The notes beneath the pieces were generated by a model, which did no database searches, was not told the origin of the DNA, and was given only the letters and a program-made list of their open reading frames with translations. Below, in pieces: positions 31,820-41,063 of a stretch of 64,000 nucleotides of DNA. A program made the translations under genes and the position numbers. The DNA comes from a virus. Location: positions 27,959 to 91,958 of IMG/VR virus record IMGVR_UViG_3300022562_001644; one strand, written 5' to 3'. Within the stretch, counting starts at the first letter, position 1, and each line of letters begins with the position of its first letter.

Positions 31820-33439
31820 CTACGGGATCTCAAGCCAGTCCACGATGTAGATGACGTCTCCAACCTTGATCTTCTTCTCGAACTTGAGCTGGCCGTTGGC
31901 CAGCGAAGTGCCTGGGTAGACGTCCTTGTCGTTTGCGCCAGTCGTGGAGGTGTCTTGCACCTGAATAGCGCCGTTCAGGTAGATATCAAGCTTTGTGCTG
32001 GAAAGGCCGAAGTCGTGGCCCGAAAGGTTGCCCAAATCTGTGTCGAGGTTGTTGTCGTTGGATGGGCCAGATACGTCGACGTCAGCGTTTGCATCTACCG
32101 TGCAGACGGCATACACGATCCGCCTGGTGGTTGAAGCCTTCGCCTCAATGAGCATCTGAATAAGAGACTTTTCTCCACCATAGATGGTCTCAAGGTTGCT
32201 CCACTCAAGTGTGGTCTCCGATAGCTTCAGGCCAAGAGTGGCCCAGGTGGAGCCTGTTCGGTTTCCGTCGTCGAGGTAGAGCTCGCCGGCGCCAAGCATG
32301 GTGAGGTCTGCGCCGCCACCGGAGGCTACGGTCAGCACACCGCCTGCGTCGATCTGGTTTGGTGTGACACCAACGTTAATCGTGGTCGCAATAGATCCAG
32401 TGTCAAACGATGCCCCATTGAGGAAATCGTTTACGGATGCGTTGTTATCAAAGATATCAACGTCCGCCCCGAATTCGATCTCACTGGTCCCCCCAGCACT
32501 TCCCTCGATGATGCGGAACAACGAGGCTTCAAGATTGTCGCGAATCGTCCACTCGACACCGGCGGCTTCCAGGTCAAGGAAGGAACTTGTGAGCACATCG
32601 ACAGGAGTGGTGCCCTGGTTTCCGTAGCCAGCCTGTCGCGTAACCAGTGCAGTTCCCGGAACATCGACAATCGCACCGGTCAGGAAGTCATACTCGTTGA
32701 GGTCCTGCTGTCTGACTCGCTCCCTGGTGCAGTAGTTGATAGTCCTGTTTTCGACGTCGGCGAATGGGACTGCTTCGAGGTCATCCCCGGTTGCGTTGAC
32801 GCGAACAAATGAGATCTGAACCCTGGTCGTTGTCGTATCCGTGATGGTGGCGCCATCCGTTAGACCAGACTCTCCTTGCAGCAATCCATAGACCTTGCGG
32901 TTATCTGACAGAATGTCATCGCGCGTATTCCCATCCACGATTTGCATCAGATTGAGCGGGCTGATTGCGTTTGCCCCAGGAATTTCAGACAGGGCGTGAG
33001 TCCCGAAGGTTCCGCCATGGGCTGCGACTACAGTGCCGAGCGTGGTCACGCCTCCAACGGCTGCAGTTGTGTTGGTTGGAAGCTCGCCAGTTCCGAGGAT
33101 TACAAAGTTGTTTCCTGCGCCAACAGTGACATCCACGAAGCTGCAGACGTCACGAAGGACGCGCTTCTTCTCAAGAGCATGGAGGGCCGCGTTGAGATCG
33201 TTGACGCCCCGCTGGCTACCCGTTTCGAGGGCCGATGGTGTAGCCAGATCCCCAAACCAGTTGCTTCCCCTGTTGTCCAAGAGCGTGTGGATCTGGGATC
33301 GCAGGCTGTTCAGATCGTCCAGCAGGGACACCGGGTTCGTTTCAAAATTCGCCTCAGACGGAGCAATGCTATCGTTGTAGAGGGAGACGGGAAACGTTCG
33401 TCGGATCTGTGTTTCTTGGTCGAGTAGTGAGATTGCCAT
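31820..33439 (-). CDS. Fibre-like virion protein with C-terminal DVYPGTSL module, 539 aa
   Basis: The N-terminal ~90 residues (SLLDQETQIRRTFPVSLYND) are helical, like domains that anchor fibres to the particle. The middle is beta-rich (GAGNNFVILGTGELPT, GGGADLTMLGAGELYLDDG). The last ~100 residues (from RRIVYAVCT to VGDVIYIVDWLE, with DVYPGTSLANGQLKF) are a discrete module also found as almost the whole of the 33494 gene. Receptor binding is plausible but unproven. Starts with AAGGGC upstream. Confidence 0.55.
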   Translation of the reverse strand: MAISLLDQETQIRRTFPVSLYNDSIAPSEANFETNPVSLLDDLNSLRSQIHTLLDNRGSNWFGDLATPSALETGSQRGVNDLNAALHALEKKRVLRDVCSFVDVTVGAGNNFVILGTGELPTNTTAAVGGVTTLGTVVAAHGGTFGTHALSEIPGANAISPLNLMQIVDGNTRDDILSDNRKVYGLLQGESGLTDGATITDTTTTRVQISFVRVNATGDDLEAVPFADVENRTINYCTRERVRQQDLNEYDFLTGAIVDVPGTALVTRQAGYGNQGTTPVDVLTSSFLDLEAAGVEWTIRDNLEASLFRIIEGSAGGTSEIEFGADVDIFDNNASVNDFLNGASFDTGSIATTINVGVTPNQIDAGGVLTVASGGGADLTMLGAGELYLDDGNRTGSTWATLGLKLSETTLEWSNLETIYGGEKSLIQMLIEAKASTTRRIVYAVCTVDANADVDVSGPSNDNNLDTDLGNLSGHDFGLSSTKLDIYLNGAIQVQDTSTTGANDKDVYPGTSLANGQLKFEKKIKVGDVIYIVDWLEIP

Positions 33440-33493
33440 GAGTGCCCTTGCCTATCGCGTTGCGGAAAATTCTATCACGCAGACTTTTTCAGA

Positions 33494-33865
33494 TCATTCG
33501 TCCCAGTCGATGAGCGTAATGATGTCGCCAACCTTGAGTTTCTTGCTGAATTTCAACTGGCCATTGATGAGGCTTGTCCCCGGATAGACGTCGCCAGAGC
33601 CTGGTCCAAACACTGCGACTTGCCTGGCTCCGTTCAAGAGAATGTCGTAAGCGGTTACAAAGGATGCTCCTGCAAGACTGCCTAGGTCGGCATCCAGGTT
33701 GTTGTCCCCCGAAGGACCCGACACGTTCGTATCGGCAGGAATTTGAGACGTCACGGTTGCATAGACAATTCTACGATCCAGCGGAGACGGTCCACCACCA
33801 GGTGGTGTGCCGCCGCCGCCGGTATCGCACAGCGAGCAAGATGCTTTGCCGTTACGAAAAGCCAT
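33494..33865 (-). CDS. Small protein made of the DVYPGTSL fibre-end module, 123 aa
   Basis: Start ATG 33865 shares a base with the upstream TAA stop. A short N-terminus with two cysteines (CSLC) and a Gly/Pro linker (GGGGTPPGGGPSP) precede a ~90-residue module. The module reads RRIVYATVT ... DVYPGTSLINGQLKFSKKLK ... IDWDE and aligns throughout with the C-terminus of the 31820 protein. It is therefore a stand-alone copy of that domain, perhaps an accessory or exchangeable tip. Confidence 0.6.
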   Translation of the reverse strand: MAFRNGKASCSLCDTGGGGTPPGGGPSPLDRRIVYATVTSQIPADTNVSGPSGDNNLDADLGSLAGASFVTAYDILLNGARQVAVFGPGSGDVYPGTSLINGQLKFSKKLKVGDIITLIDWDE

Positions 33866-34260
33866 TAGACAGGTGATTGCAGGTGAACCCTGCAGATAAG
33901 CTTTGCTGAAGCGCCTGCAGTCCTGACTACCAGCGACTGCTTGGCTGTGATAATGAATGAGTCTGCGAGAGTTGTCAGGAAATCTGTCTCGTCCGTCCCG
34001 CAGAGAATGAGGAGCTCGTCCCCATCCTTGTCCCGCTTGTGGACCGTCCAGGCCGTCTGGCCGCCGAGCTTGAGCTCGATGCTGCGGACCCAAAGGGGCT
34101 GGTCGCAGTCATAGGGGTCGAAGTCGAATAGGCCTCCCGCCGGCCCTGGGGGCCATTCCTCGATGTTGTTGGCCCGGGTAAGACTCCCCGCCGGAATCGT
34201 GCCATCGAAGTCATTTCCAGCCGCGACAGTCTGCTGGAATGTGCGAATTCCGAGACCCAT
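33865..34260 (-). CDS. Hypothetical beta-rich virion protein, 131 aa
   Basis: Beta-strand pattern (LWVRSIELKLGGQTAWTVHK, ELLILCGTDETDFL, SFIITAKQSLVVRTAG) with acidic loops. It is immediately downstream of the terminase gene with a 3-nt gap and coupled to the next small gene. Probably a minor virion component. Family not recognised. Confidence 0.55.
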   Translation of the reverse strand: MGLGIRTFQQTVAAGNDFDGTIPAGSLTRANNIEEWPPGPAGGLFDFDPYDCDQPLWVRSIELKLGGQTAWTVHKRDKDGDELLILCGTDETDFLTTLADSFIITAKQSLVVRTAGASAKLICRVHLQSPV

Positions 34261-34263
34261 CGA

Positions 34264-36033
34264 CTAGAACTTCCCAATACTGATGTCTGCAGCGAGCTTG
34301 CAGTAGGCCAAGCTGTGCAGGGCATCGTCTGGTTGATCGATGGGGTGGTCGTACATCATCGTCCTGGTGCGCTCATTGTACTCCACGTACTCGGCCAAAA
34401 TGTCCTTGGCAAATGGCTCGAATGTTTCCCATTCGGGGAACAGGAAATTCTGCTGCTTGATGCTCTGGAAAAGGTTGGACAGGACCGCGTTCCTGTTGAT
34501 GATGAACTTGAAGGCGTCGGGATCCCACCGCTTTCTTTCTCCCAGCGAGGTCGAGTAGGCAAACTGCATGACTCCCTGGCGACCTCGAGCCTTAAACAGG
34601 CGGCTGTTCATTCCCCAACCATGCCCCCAGTCGGCGCCAATGACTTCGACATTCCAGTGACCGCAGATATGAAGAACGTCAGGGACGATGAATTCAGGGT
34701 CGATCTCCTTCCCGACATATCGTTTCATCAGGAAGGGCCAAAAAAGATCTGAGTTCAGGTAGCAGCCAAGCGTAAGCACGGTCCAGGAGGCAAATTTTTT
34801 CTTACCTCCAGCGACCTCACCTTCCTCACGCCCCTCACCCCAGTCGATGCCGGCGAAGAAACGGAAGTTCATTGTGCTATCTCGGGTATGAATGAACTTG
34901 CTGCTATCTCTTCCGGTGATTTTCTTGATTGGATAGCAGCACTGCTGGACATCCATCTTGGTAACTGGGGCAGATGCTGTGTCGTAGGAAAATCCAAGGA
35001 TCTCGTTTTGAAACTTCCCGTCCGGCCATTTTTCGTAAGGGAGAACAATCTCAGCTCGCCATGCCTCCTCCGACTGCTTCCACGGCACCATGAGCTGAGA
35101 GATGTGATAGCCGACGTAGTGCTCTCCCGGCGCAAGTGTTACCCATTGGCCGTCCATGGGATTGATTCGCTTGTCACAGTTCGCGCAAACTAAACCGTTC
35201 TTCCCAATGTTCTCCGGTCCAAGCAGGTTCCAAAAGCGCGGCTTCTTGCAGTCACATGGAACAAGCCATTCGTTCTGCGTTGACCACTGCCAGTACTCCT
35301 CAAGAGTATTGGCGAAGGTCAGGGGCGTCCCGCAGATGAACTCCATACCCTCCACGCCAGCCGAGAGGCGGGATGCCGAGAGAGACTGCGAGATGACCTT
35401 GATATTGTCCTTGAGGAGATCCTGGGCCTCGTCGAAGAATACGCGGCTGGCCGGAATGCCTCGAGCTCGAGCAGCAGTGAGAAAGGCGTAGCGCAGGAAC
35501 ATGTACGACCCATTCAAGATCGTTTTCTCGAAGACCTGGTCCGTTATCCCCTTTCCGATGAACGCACGCTTGACGAACGGAGAATCGTACAGGGTAGGGC
35601 GCAGTTTCTCGTTGGAATACTGTCTGGTCTGGAGTGCTGACGGAGAAACATAGAGGCTTCTCCAGTGCGGTCGAATCAGGGACTCGGTTACCTGCAGATT
35701 GCACACGGTCGTCGACTTAGCGACCTGGCGAGAGCACTTAAGGACTAGCCGCGGGTCTTCGTCGTTGTAGACCGGCAACATAAAGGCATGATTGTCTAGT
35801 CTGAGGGGTCTCCCAAGGTGATGAAGACAAGCCTGGGCAATGTCGCTTTTTCGACCCTTGAATCCGGGACGATCCGTGTCCGTGGTGATCTCAATAAGGC
35901 GAGGCTTCCAGTCGTAGAGTTCTTCATTCCAGTTGATGTCGGGAACAAGGTTTGGAAGTTCACCAGACTTGCCGGTGAAATCAAATGGGTCGCTGTCGAG
36001 CTCGTCAGGCTCATGTGCCAGTTCCTCCATCAT
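34264..36033 (-). CDS. terL: Terminase large subunit (TerL)
   Basis: 589 residues. The ATPase that drives DNA packaging is seen as a Walker A variant CSRQVAKSTT (100-109) and Walker B RVFFDEAQD with Asp201/Glu202. A nuclease domain follows: GIDWGEG (Asp397), VIGADWGHG (Asp468), and HPIDQPDDALHSLAY near 575. These are the acidic triad positions of the RNase H-like fold that cuts concatemers. An insertion carries CDC ... CANC (260, 262, 283, 286), a probable zinc site between the two domains. Start overlaps the upstream gene by 4 nt. Confidence 0.9.
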   Translation of the reverse strand: MMEELAHEPDELDSDPFDFTGKSGELPNLVPDINWNEELYDWKPRLIEITTDTDRPGFKGRKSDIAQACLHHLGRPLRLDNHAFMLPVYNDEDPRLVLKCSRQVAKSTTVCNLQVTESLIRPHWRSLYVSPSALQTRQYSNEKLRPTLYDSPFVKRAFIGKGITDQVFEKTILNGSYMFLRYAFLTAARARGIPASRVFFDEAQDLLKDNIKVISQSLSASRLSAGVEGMEFICGTPLTFANTLEEYWQWSTQNEWLVPCDCKKPRFWNLLGPENIGKNGLVCANCDKRINPMDGQWVTLAPGEHYVGYHISQLMVPWKQSEEAWRAEIVLPYEKWPDGKFQNEILGFSYDTASAPVTKMDVQQCCYPIKKITGRDSSKFIHTRDSTMNFRFFAGIDWGEGREEGEVAGGKKKFASWTVLTLGCYLNSDLFWPFLMKRYVGKEIDPEFIVPDVLHICGHWNVEVIGADWGHGWGMNSRLFKARGRQGVMQFAYSTSLGERKRWDPDAFKFIINRNAVLSNLFQSIKQQNFLFPEWETFEPFAKDILAEYVEYNERTRTMMYDHPIDQPDDALHSLAYCKLAADISIGKF

Positions 36034-36926
36034 CCATCCCCCTCCTCGCGCCTAGGCTTCCTGGGAGTAGCAACCTCTCCCTGGAGCTCAGCGAGTGTTG
36101 GGTGCGATGACTTGGAAATTTGGACGGAGAACAATCCAGCAAATCCTCCAGACGGGATCTCGTTATCGCTCTCACTGACCTTCGGCCTAATGTCGTGAAG
36201 CTGCTTTGCAGCCTTCAGGGCCATGTCAGCCCACATCCTGATGTCAGCACCTACGGGAATGGGCTGCTTCTTAGCTTTGTTGAACTGGATGATGGCGGTC
36301 GCCGCAATCTGGGAAGTGATTTGTTCAGGATCTAGGGTGACGCCAACCTCAACGAGATCTCGAATTTCTTCAGGTGTAAGGCCCTCAAGGCCAAGCGCAA
36401 TGCTGTGACGCTCGTGCTTGCTCCTGAGGCTGGGAATAAAGTCGTCCCATCCTCGTCGGCCCATATGTGAAACGTCCCAGAAGATTCTTTCGTAGACCTC
36501 GAGTGCCTTTTCATTGAACTCGATGTCGTACTTCTCTTGGAGAATCTCCTCTATCTCGTCTTTGGGAATGCCGGAAAGAAGAAGCAATCCCATTGTTCCC
36601 CTGGAATGGGGGTTCATGAACACGCGGAACGAGAGATCGATTTCCGGCGGAGGGGGGCCGCCGCCGAACTCCTTCTGCAGCTTCCAGAGTTCTCCAAACC
36701 CCTCGCCGTCGGCCCAGTCGAGAATTCCCTCTCTGCCCATGAGCTCATCGCCCTTTGAGCCCATGTAAGCGGCAAGCGCATACGGCGCCTCCTTGGAGAT
36801 CCTGGCTTGCTCTTTCGCAATCCAGAGGTCTCCGACAGGAGGCAATCCATAGCGCTCAAGCGCCTGGTTTACGTCAACCTTGCGCGATACAAAGAAGCGC
36901 AGTAGTCGGTCGTAGGGATAGCGCAC
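36030..36926 (-). CDS. Possible terminase-partner protein, 298 aa
   Basis: Directly upstream of terL and overlapping it by 4 nt, the classic position of a small terminase, though 298 residues is long for one. The N-terminus YPYDRLLRFFVSRKVDVNQA, then LERYGLPPVGD, looks like a helical domain. A middle segment (GIPKDEIEEILQEKYDIEF) resembles a helix-turn-helix. The end is basic and disordered. Small-terminase identity is inferred from position alone. Confidence 0.35.
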   Translation of the reverse strand: MRYPYDRLLRFFVSRKVDVNQALERYGLPPVGDLWIAKEQARISKEAPYALAAYMGSKGDELMGREGILDWADGEGFGELWKLQKEFGGGPPPPEIDLSFRVFMNPHSRGTMGLLLLSGIPKDEIEEILQEKYDIEFNEKALEVYERIFWDVSHMGRRGWDDFIPSLRSKHERHSIALGLEGLTPEEIRDLVEVGVTLDPEQITSQIAATAIIQFNKAKKQPIPVGADIRMWADMALKAAKQLHDIRPKVSESDNEIPSGGFAGLFSVQISKSSHPTLAELQGEVATPRKPRREEGDG

Positions 36927-36932
36927 GAATCA

Positions 36933-39125
36933 TCATCGCGCGAACCCTATGGGGGACGCAGCGGAAGGGAGGCGGCCGCCTACATGACTCTGCATAGAGG
37001 GAGTTCTGGCGGCCGATGTCTTCACCCCATGCTCCTCCATCATCTTCAGCCGCCCGAGACCCTCGATGACCTTCTGCAGATGCATCAGAGCTGCTCGGAC
37101 TGCTTCTTCGGGGATGTCCTCCATTCCAAGTCGAGAGGCCAGCAGAAGCTTGGCCAGCATATGACTCACCTCCCAGAGCATCGGTTTTGCCGATGCGAAG
37201 CGAGCAATGTTCTCTTCGTTGATAAAGCCAAGGCTCAGTACCGAGTCAACGCTTTGTGCGTCATCTAGCGCTGCCGCAATCTTGACCAAGTCCTGGATGG
37301 GCGCTTTCAGCGATGCAGCGATCTTGCGAAGATGCTTTTTGTTCGACGCTGTTTTGACTTCCCCTGGCAGGGGCGGGAAGTTCAGGTGGTGGACTTCTAG
37401 GTGAATGTGGCGCTTAGTTCCGTCGAGAACCTCGGCAGTTTTCTCGTGGTCGAGTCCCCAGGATCGAAGCAGAAACTCAGCTTCATGCCTTGGCAGACTG
37501 TTGAAGTCGATGTTCTTGTTGACAGATGCGTACTTTGCCAGTGGTCCGCCACGGAAGATGTATCGTCCGTTAGCCTGGGCTACCTTGATTGGGTTGAGGT
37601 CGAGGTGCTCGAGGGCTACTCGTTTGAAGTCCTCTGGGTTCTCCGAGACGGGACACAGGCGAGGCATTCGGACGAAGAACATCTTCGCTGAAACGATGTA
37701 GTTGTTGCCTGTGCCAACAAGCGGACCAAGGTCACTTCGCTGGCTATCGGTGATGCGAACGATCCCGTCTACGTTTGGAGACAGGATCAGGTTTGCCTGG
37801 TTGCCCTTATAATCAACCACGCCGAGGCTGCGAAGGTTTTTGTAAACGGTGACCGAGGTAACCTGGAACGGTGCGGTGGCCATCACCCTGTCGCCATTGC
37901 GATAGATGAGGGTTCCGATTTTCCCTGTATCAGCCCGATCTGGCTTGAGTCCGGCATCATCGTCGTCGCCGTAGAGCGGGATTCCGGAGATTCGGCCCTG
38001 GATGGAGGCTAGCGCTTTGCCCAAGAACAGCTTGGTAGGCAAGGGTGAGCCGTCGAAGCTCACGACGTTGGGGACGACATAGCCCTTAGCAATTACACCG
38101 TCTCGGTCTCGAACGGCATATCGGCCAAACGATCCAATGGTTGTGACGGTGCGGTCGTCTTGCAGTGGGTCGAAGACCCAGGGGTTCTTGTGCTCTCCCA
38201 GGCTGGCCCCGTAGGAGCCAGACCCGTCGACGCCGTTGCCGGTCGGGCCATCCACATCGGCCCCATAAGGAGTCTTTGGCGGCTCCAGGGTGAAGTGGCC
38301 GTACTGGTCGACGCTATGAAGTGGGTCGTGCTCGTAGTCCCAGAGCTCCGACTTGCGCATATCGAGCCAGTTCAGTAGTCCCTGCCGATCAGTGGTGACC
38401 ATGCCCGGGTCGTAGACCTCGTCGGGTGCGGAGTAAAGTCGATAGGCGTCAGGGCCATCCTTCTTGATCGTAAAAACTCTGGCGGCCCTCTCCTTGTTGA
38501 TGCGCTCCTGCTCGCCAGATCTGGGCTTGTCCTCAGCGGCATATTTCTGAATGACGTCGAAGTTTCCGCGCCTATGGTATCCGGCCAGGAGGGCCGGGTT
38601 TCTTGCAAAGGCTTGCTTGAAGAGAGCCACGTCCTTCTGGTCCAGGGTTCCGCTGATCAAGTCGATCACAGACATCGAAGACGAGTACGAGTACTTTCCT
38701 CCGAGCGGTGGGTTGCGAGCATCCGAGAAAACGTCGTCCGCCATATTGGGGGGCGGCTTTTGCGTTGCCAGCCCAGCTCCGAGACTGTTCTGGTAGAAGA
38801 TTTTGGAGATGTTGTCGTCGCTCAGGGGGTAAAGCTTTCCCTCGCTGAAGAAAAGATCAATGGGGGCGAGGTGCCACGACTTGATGACAATGGGTACACC
38901 AACTTGCCTGCCACTCGACGAATCCTTCGCGATAGCAGTTCCAACGCCGTAACCCTTCTCGTCGTCTACGTCCTGGAAGACCATGGTCACGTCCAGGTCG
39001 AGATCATGCGGAAGTCGCTCAGCGACCATGGCGCTGATTTCTTGCTGCCACTCCCGAACGTTGTCCGAGAGCTTCTTGTACTGGACTCGTCGGAACTGAG
39101 GGTCTTCTGAGAAGAGGTTTTCCAT
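36933..39125 (-). CDS. Large virion-region protein of unknown function, 730 aa
   Basis: The N-terminal third is globular (SWHLAPIDLFFSEGKLYPLS; VGVPIVIKSW). The middle is beta-rich (VTSVTVYKNLRSLGVVDYKG). The last third contains many K-x-A units (IQKYAAED, KYASVN, EKTAEVL, VKTASNK, RKIAASLK, VKIAAAL) and two amphipathic helices (HMLAKLLLASRLGMEDI). No enzyme motif was recognised. It lies between the spike-like protein and terminase genes, so it is probably a tail-tip or core component. Confidence 0.5.
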   Translation of the reverse strand: MENLFSEDPQFRRVQYKKLSDNVREWQQEISAMVAERLPHDLDLDVTMVFQDVDDEKGYGVGTAIAKDSSSGRQVGVPIVIKSWHLAPIDLFFSEGKLYPLSDDNISKIFYQNSLGAGLATQKPPPNMADDVFSDARNPPLGGKYSYSSSMSVIDLISGTLDQKDVALFKQAFARNPALLAGYHRRGNFDVIQKYAAEDKPRSGEQERINKERAARVFTIKKDGPDAYRLYSAPDEVYDPGMVTTDRQGLLNWLDMRKSELWDYEHDPLHSVDQYGHFTLEPPKTPYGADVDGPTGNGVDGSGSYGASLGEHKNPWVFDPLQDDRTVTTIGSFGRYAVRDRDGVIAKGYVVPNVVSFDGSPLPTKLFLGKALASIQGRISGIPLYGDDDDAGLKPDRADTGKIGTLIYRNGDRVMATAPFQVTSVTVYKNLRSLGVVDYKGNQANLILSPNVDGIVRITDSQRSDLGPLVGTGNNYIVSAKMFFVRMPRLCPVSENPEDFKRVALEHLDLNPIKVAQANGRYIFRGGPLAKYASVNKNIDFNSLPRHEAEFLLRSWGLDHEKTAEVLDGTKRHIHLEVHHLNFPPLPGEVKTASNKKHLRKIAASLKAPIQDLVKIAAALDDAQSVDSVLSLGFINEENIARFASAKPMLWEVSHMLAKLLLASRLGMEDIPEEAVRAALMHLQKVIEGLGRLKMMEEHGVKTSAARTPSMQSHVGGRLPSAASPIGFAR

Positions 39126-39133
39126 GTCGTTTC

Positions 39134-39592
39134 CTATTGCAACGGGACGAGCGCCCCGGAGGCGGTTACCTTTACGGAATTGAGTGTAAATGCTGAAATC
39201 GTTGCGGCCAAGCCATCTGCTTGCTGGGTTGAGGTGGCGTCATCTGGCTGGGAGCTGCTGAGGATTCCAGTTGGCACCAGGACCGTAGCCACGGCCGGGT
39301 TTGGAGCGCTTGGAATGTAAGGCACAACCAGGCCAATCCAAAAGGTTGTAAGAGCAACAATGAACAGCGGAATGCCAGCGCCAAGGAGCTGTGGGTTAAA
39401 GGCAGTTGCCAGATCCACGGCAAGCAAAGCTTGCTTCGGTCTAGCTGTAGGTATGCCTGCTGCCACGACATAGTCAGTGTAAGCCTTCGCCCATATCTTG
39501 GCGGCATTCAAAGTGGTTTCCGGTGTCGTCCTGGGATCAAACAGGGGCTCGAACCCTCTAGCAAGTAGAGGCTGCTGTGGACCAAGGGGCAT
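39134..39592 (-). CDS. Hypothetical virion-region protein with hydrophobic segment, 152 aa
   Basis: The helical N-terminus (NAAKIWAKAYTDYVVAAGI) is followed by a hydrophobic helix (IPLFIVALTTFWIGLVV) and a Ser/Thr/Ala-rich tail. The start overlaps the upstream stop by one base (TAATG-like coupling to the spike gene). The single hydrophobic helix may be a membrane or hydrophobic-core segment. The family was not recognised. It lies directly after the spike-like gene. Confidence 0.5.
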   Translation of the reverse strand: MPLGPQQPLLARGFEPLFDPRTTPETTLNAAKIWAKAYTDYVVAAGIPTARPKQALLAVDLATAFNPQLLGAGIPLFIVALTTFWIGLVVPYIPSAPNPAVATVLVPTGILSSSQPDDATSTQQADGLAATISAFTLNSVKVTASGALVPLQ

Positions 39593-40563
39593 TATAGGCT
39601 CGGCGGATTCTTCGACAGGTAGATAAAAGTTGAAAGAATCTTACCAGATAGCTGTTTTTGAAGTTGCTCGATCTGAGTCTGGGTGTTTGCCAGGGGCGGG
39701 GTCGAAGGTCCAAACGCCGTTCCGACCGTCAGTGTTTTGAGTATTTGAAACAGCGTGTTGAAAGCGGAAACGAGTTCATTTCCCAGAACTGCTGGCTCAC
39801 CGGCACCGGCCCCTCCCCACCTATATTCCTTGGCCTCGCCGATCCATCTGCCGTCATCGAAGTACGTTTCTCTTGCCTTGACGACAGCAGTTGCGGCTCC
39901 ACCGGCGACGGTGACCTGGGCGAGCTCGAGCCGGCGTTTGGCTCCACCTTCGAGGTTTCCGTGGTCAATTCGTAGTCGGTAGTGGCTGCCGCCGGCCATG
40001 TCCAGGAAGTCGTCTCGGTGAACGGTCTCGGGCTCCGTTTTCCCGACCTCCTGTCGGCCTCGGGTCGAGGAGTGACCGTCTGCGACCACCTTGTAATTCG
40101 ATGAGCGGAGAGTCATTTGATTGTTCTGAGGGTTGCAAACAATGCTTACCCCAGGACCCGCCTCAACAAACAAGGAGCCCCCCCGCTTCAGAACAAGGGC
40201 TGCGCCTCCGGCGGTTCCGTAGACCTTGTCTCCGGGAGAGACACTGGTAGCCGGGCTGGGTATTTTCGGATCTTCATCCTTTGTTTCATCGAACTCAGGA
40301 GGCCGATGGAATCCAACGATAAAGCAGCCAGCCCCATTTGTGCTCATAAGTGCAACACATGGAGACCCGGCTCGAGGCTTGATAACGTCCCCCGCTCCGC
40401 CAATGTCCGAATCTGCACTCAGCAAATGAGCATCATTTATGATGTACCCATCGGTTGAGCAGAACCGGTACACACCCGGCTTCCCCTCCTGCTCTTCACC
40501 GAGGCAGCCGTAGAGGATTTGCCCCTGAGGAGTTCCGTTTCCTCTCCAAAATCTGTCGTTCAC
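39592..40563 (-). CDS. Putative spike/needle baseplate protein (gpV-like)
   Basis: 323 residues, GTG start. The N-terminal ~90 residues have an OB-like pattern (GVYRF, DGYIINDAHLLSADSD, VALMSTNGAGCFIVGFHRPP), as in the OB domain of phage spike proteins. The centre GDKVYGTAGGAALVLKRGG, then SLFVEAGPGVSIVC, resembles the trimeric beta-helix stem. The C-terminal part is helical (LVSAFNTLFQILKTLTV). Spikes of this type pierce the host envelope. The start has TAAGAT 6 nt upstream, so the transcript may be leaderless on this strand. Confidence 0.45.
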   Translation of the reverse strand: MNDRFWRGNGTPQGQILYGCLGEEQEGKPGVYRFCSTDGYIINDAHLLSADSDIGGAGDVIKPRAGSPCVALMSTNGAGCFIVGFHRPPEFDETKDEDPKIPSPATSVSPGDKVYGTAGGAALVLKRGGSLFVEAGPGVSIVCNPQNNQMTLRSSNYKVVADGHSSTRGRQEVGKTEPETVHRDDFLDMAGGSHYRLRIDHGNLEGGAKRRLELAQVTVAGGAATAVVKARETYFDDGRWIGEAKEYRWGGAGAGEPAVLGNELVSAFNTLFQILKTLTVGTAFGPSTPPLANTQTQIEQLQKQLSGKILSTFIYLSKNPPSL

Positions 40564-40569
40564 TTCGCC

Positions 40570-40575
40570 ATCTTA
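40570..40575 (-). promoter_or_regulatory. Leaderless-type -10 box (TAAGAT) on - strand
   Basis: Read on the - strand, TAAGAT (40575-40570) precedes the GTG at 40563 by six bases, with no ribosome site. This is the same geometry as the + strand leaderless genes. It lies back to back with the + strand GGCATAAGA promoter at 40599. Confidence 0.45.
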
Positions 40576-40598
40576 CATCAGGGCACTCAAAGTTCCTT

Positions 40599-40617
40599 GG
40601 CATAAGACCAATGAACC
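40599..40617 (+). promoter_or_regulatory. Phage promoter motif GGCATAAGA-N4-TGAACC before ssb
   Basis: GG at 40599-40600, CATAAGA 40601-40607, four bases, TGAACC 40612-40617: a perfect match to the shared motif. It is followed by a leader hairpin (40621-40639) and the SSB gene at 40660. Confidence 0.65.
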
Positions 40618-40620
40618 CGC

Positions 40621-40639
40621 AGAGCAGGTGGTCTGCTCT
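40621..40639 (+). promoter_or_regulatory. Leader hairpin in ssb 5' untranslated region
   Basis: AGAGCAG (40621-40627) pairs perfectly with CTGCTCT (40633-40639) across a 5-nt loop. It lies between the promoter and the ribosome site (AAGGAG near 40646). The position suits autoregulation of SSB or mRNA stabilisation, which is inferred. Confidence 0.4.
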
Positions 40640-40659
40640 AAACATAAGGAGATCAAGAA

Positions 40660-41040
40660 ATGGCAGCTTCAGTAAACAAAATGATCCTCGTCGGCAACCT
40701 CGGCAAAACCCCCGAGCTCAAACACACCAACTCAGGAAAGTCCACCTGCACGTTGGCCGTTGCCACGACGGAGACATGGAAGGACTCAGAGGGGAACAAG
40801 CAATCCCACACGGAGTGGACCGATGTTGTCCTCTGGGGCAAGCAGGCCGAGAACGCCTGTAAATATCTCAGCAAGGGGCGCCCGGTTTTCATCGAAGGTC
40901 GAAAGCGAACCCGTGTCTGGGAAGACAAAGATGGTATTAAGCGATATGCCGTCGAGTGCGTCGCGAACGATGTCCAATACCTTGGCAGCAAGGGCGACAG
41001 CAGTGGCGACAGCAGCAAGGATGAAGATGAGTCGTTCTAA
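40660..41040 (+). CDS. ssb: Single-stranded DNA-binding protein
   Basis: 126 residues, classic bacterial-type SSB. The OB fold begins VNKMILVGNLGKTPELKHTN and continues through CTLAVATTETW, EWTDVVLWGKQAENACKYL, GRPVFIEGRKRTRVWEDKDG and a final strand CVANDVQYLG. A short Gly/Ser linker ends in the acidic tip DEDESF, the counterpart of the DDDIPF tail that recruits partners. It starts a + strand island, from a strong phage-type promoter and behind a leader hairpin. Strongly supported. Confidence 0.92.
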   Translation: MAASVNKMILVGNLGKTPELKHTNSGKSTCTLAVATTETWKDSEGNKQSHTEWTDVVLWGKQAENACKYLSKGRPVFIEGRKRTRVWEDKDGIKRYAVECVANDVQYLGSKGDSSGDSSKDEDESF

Positions 41041-41063
41041 GCCCAAGATAGAAGCCACAGTCA

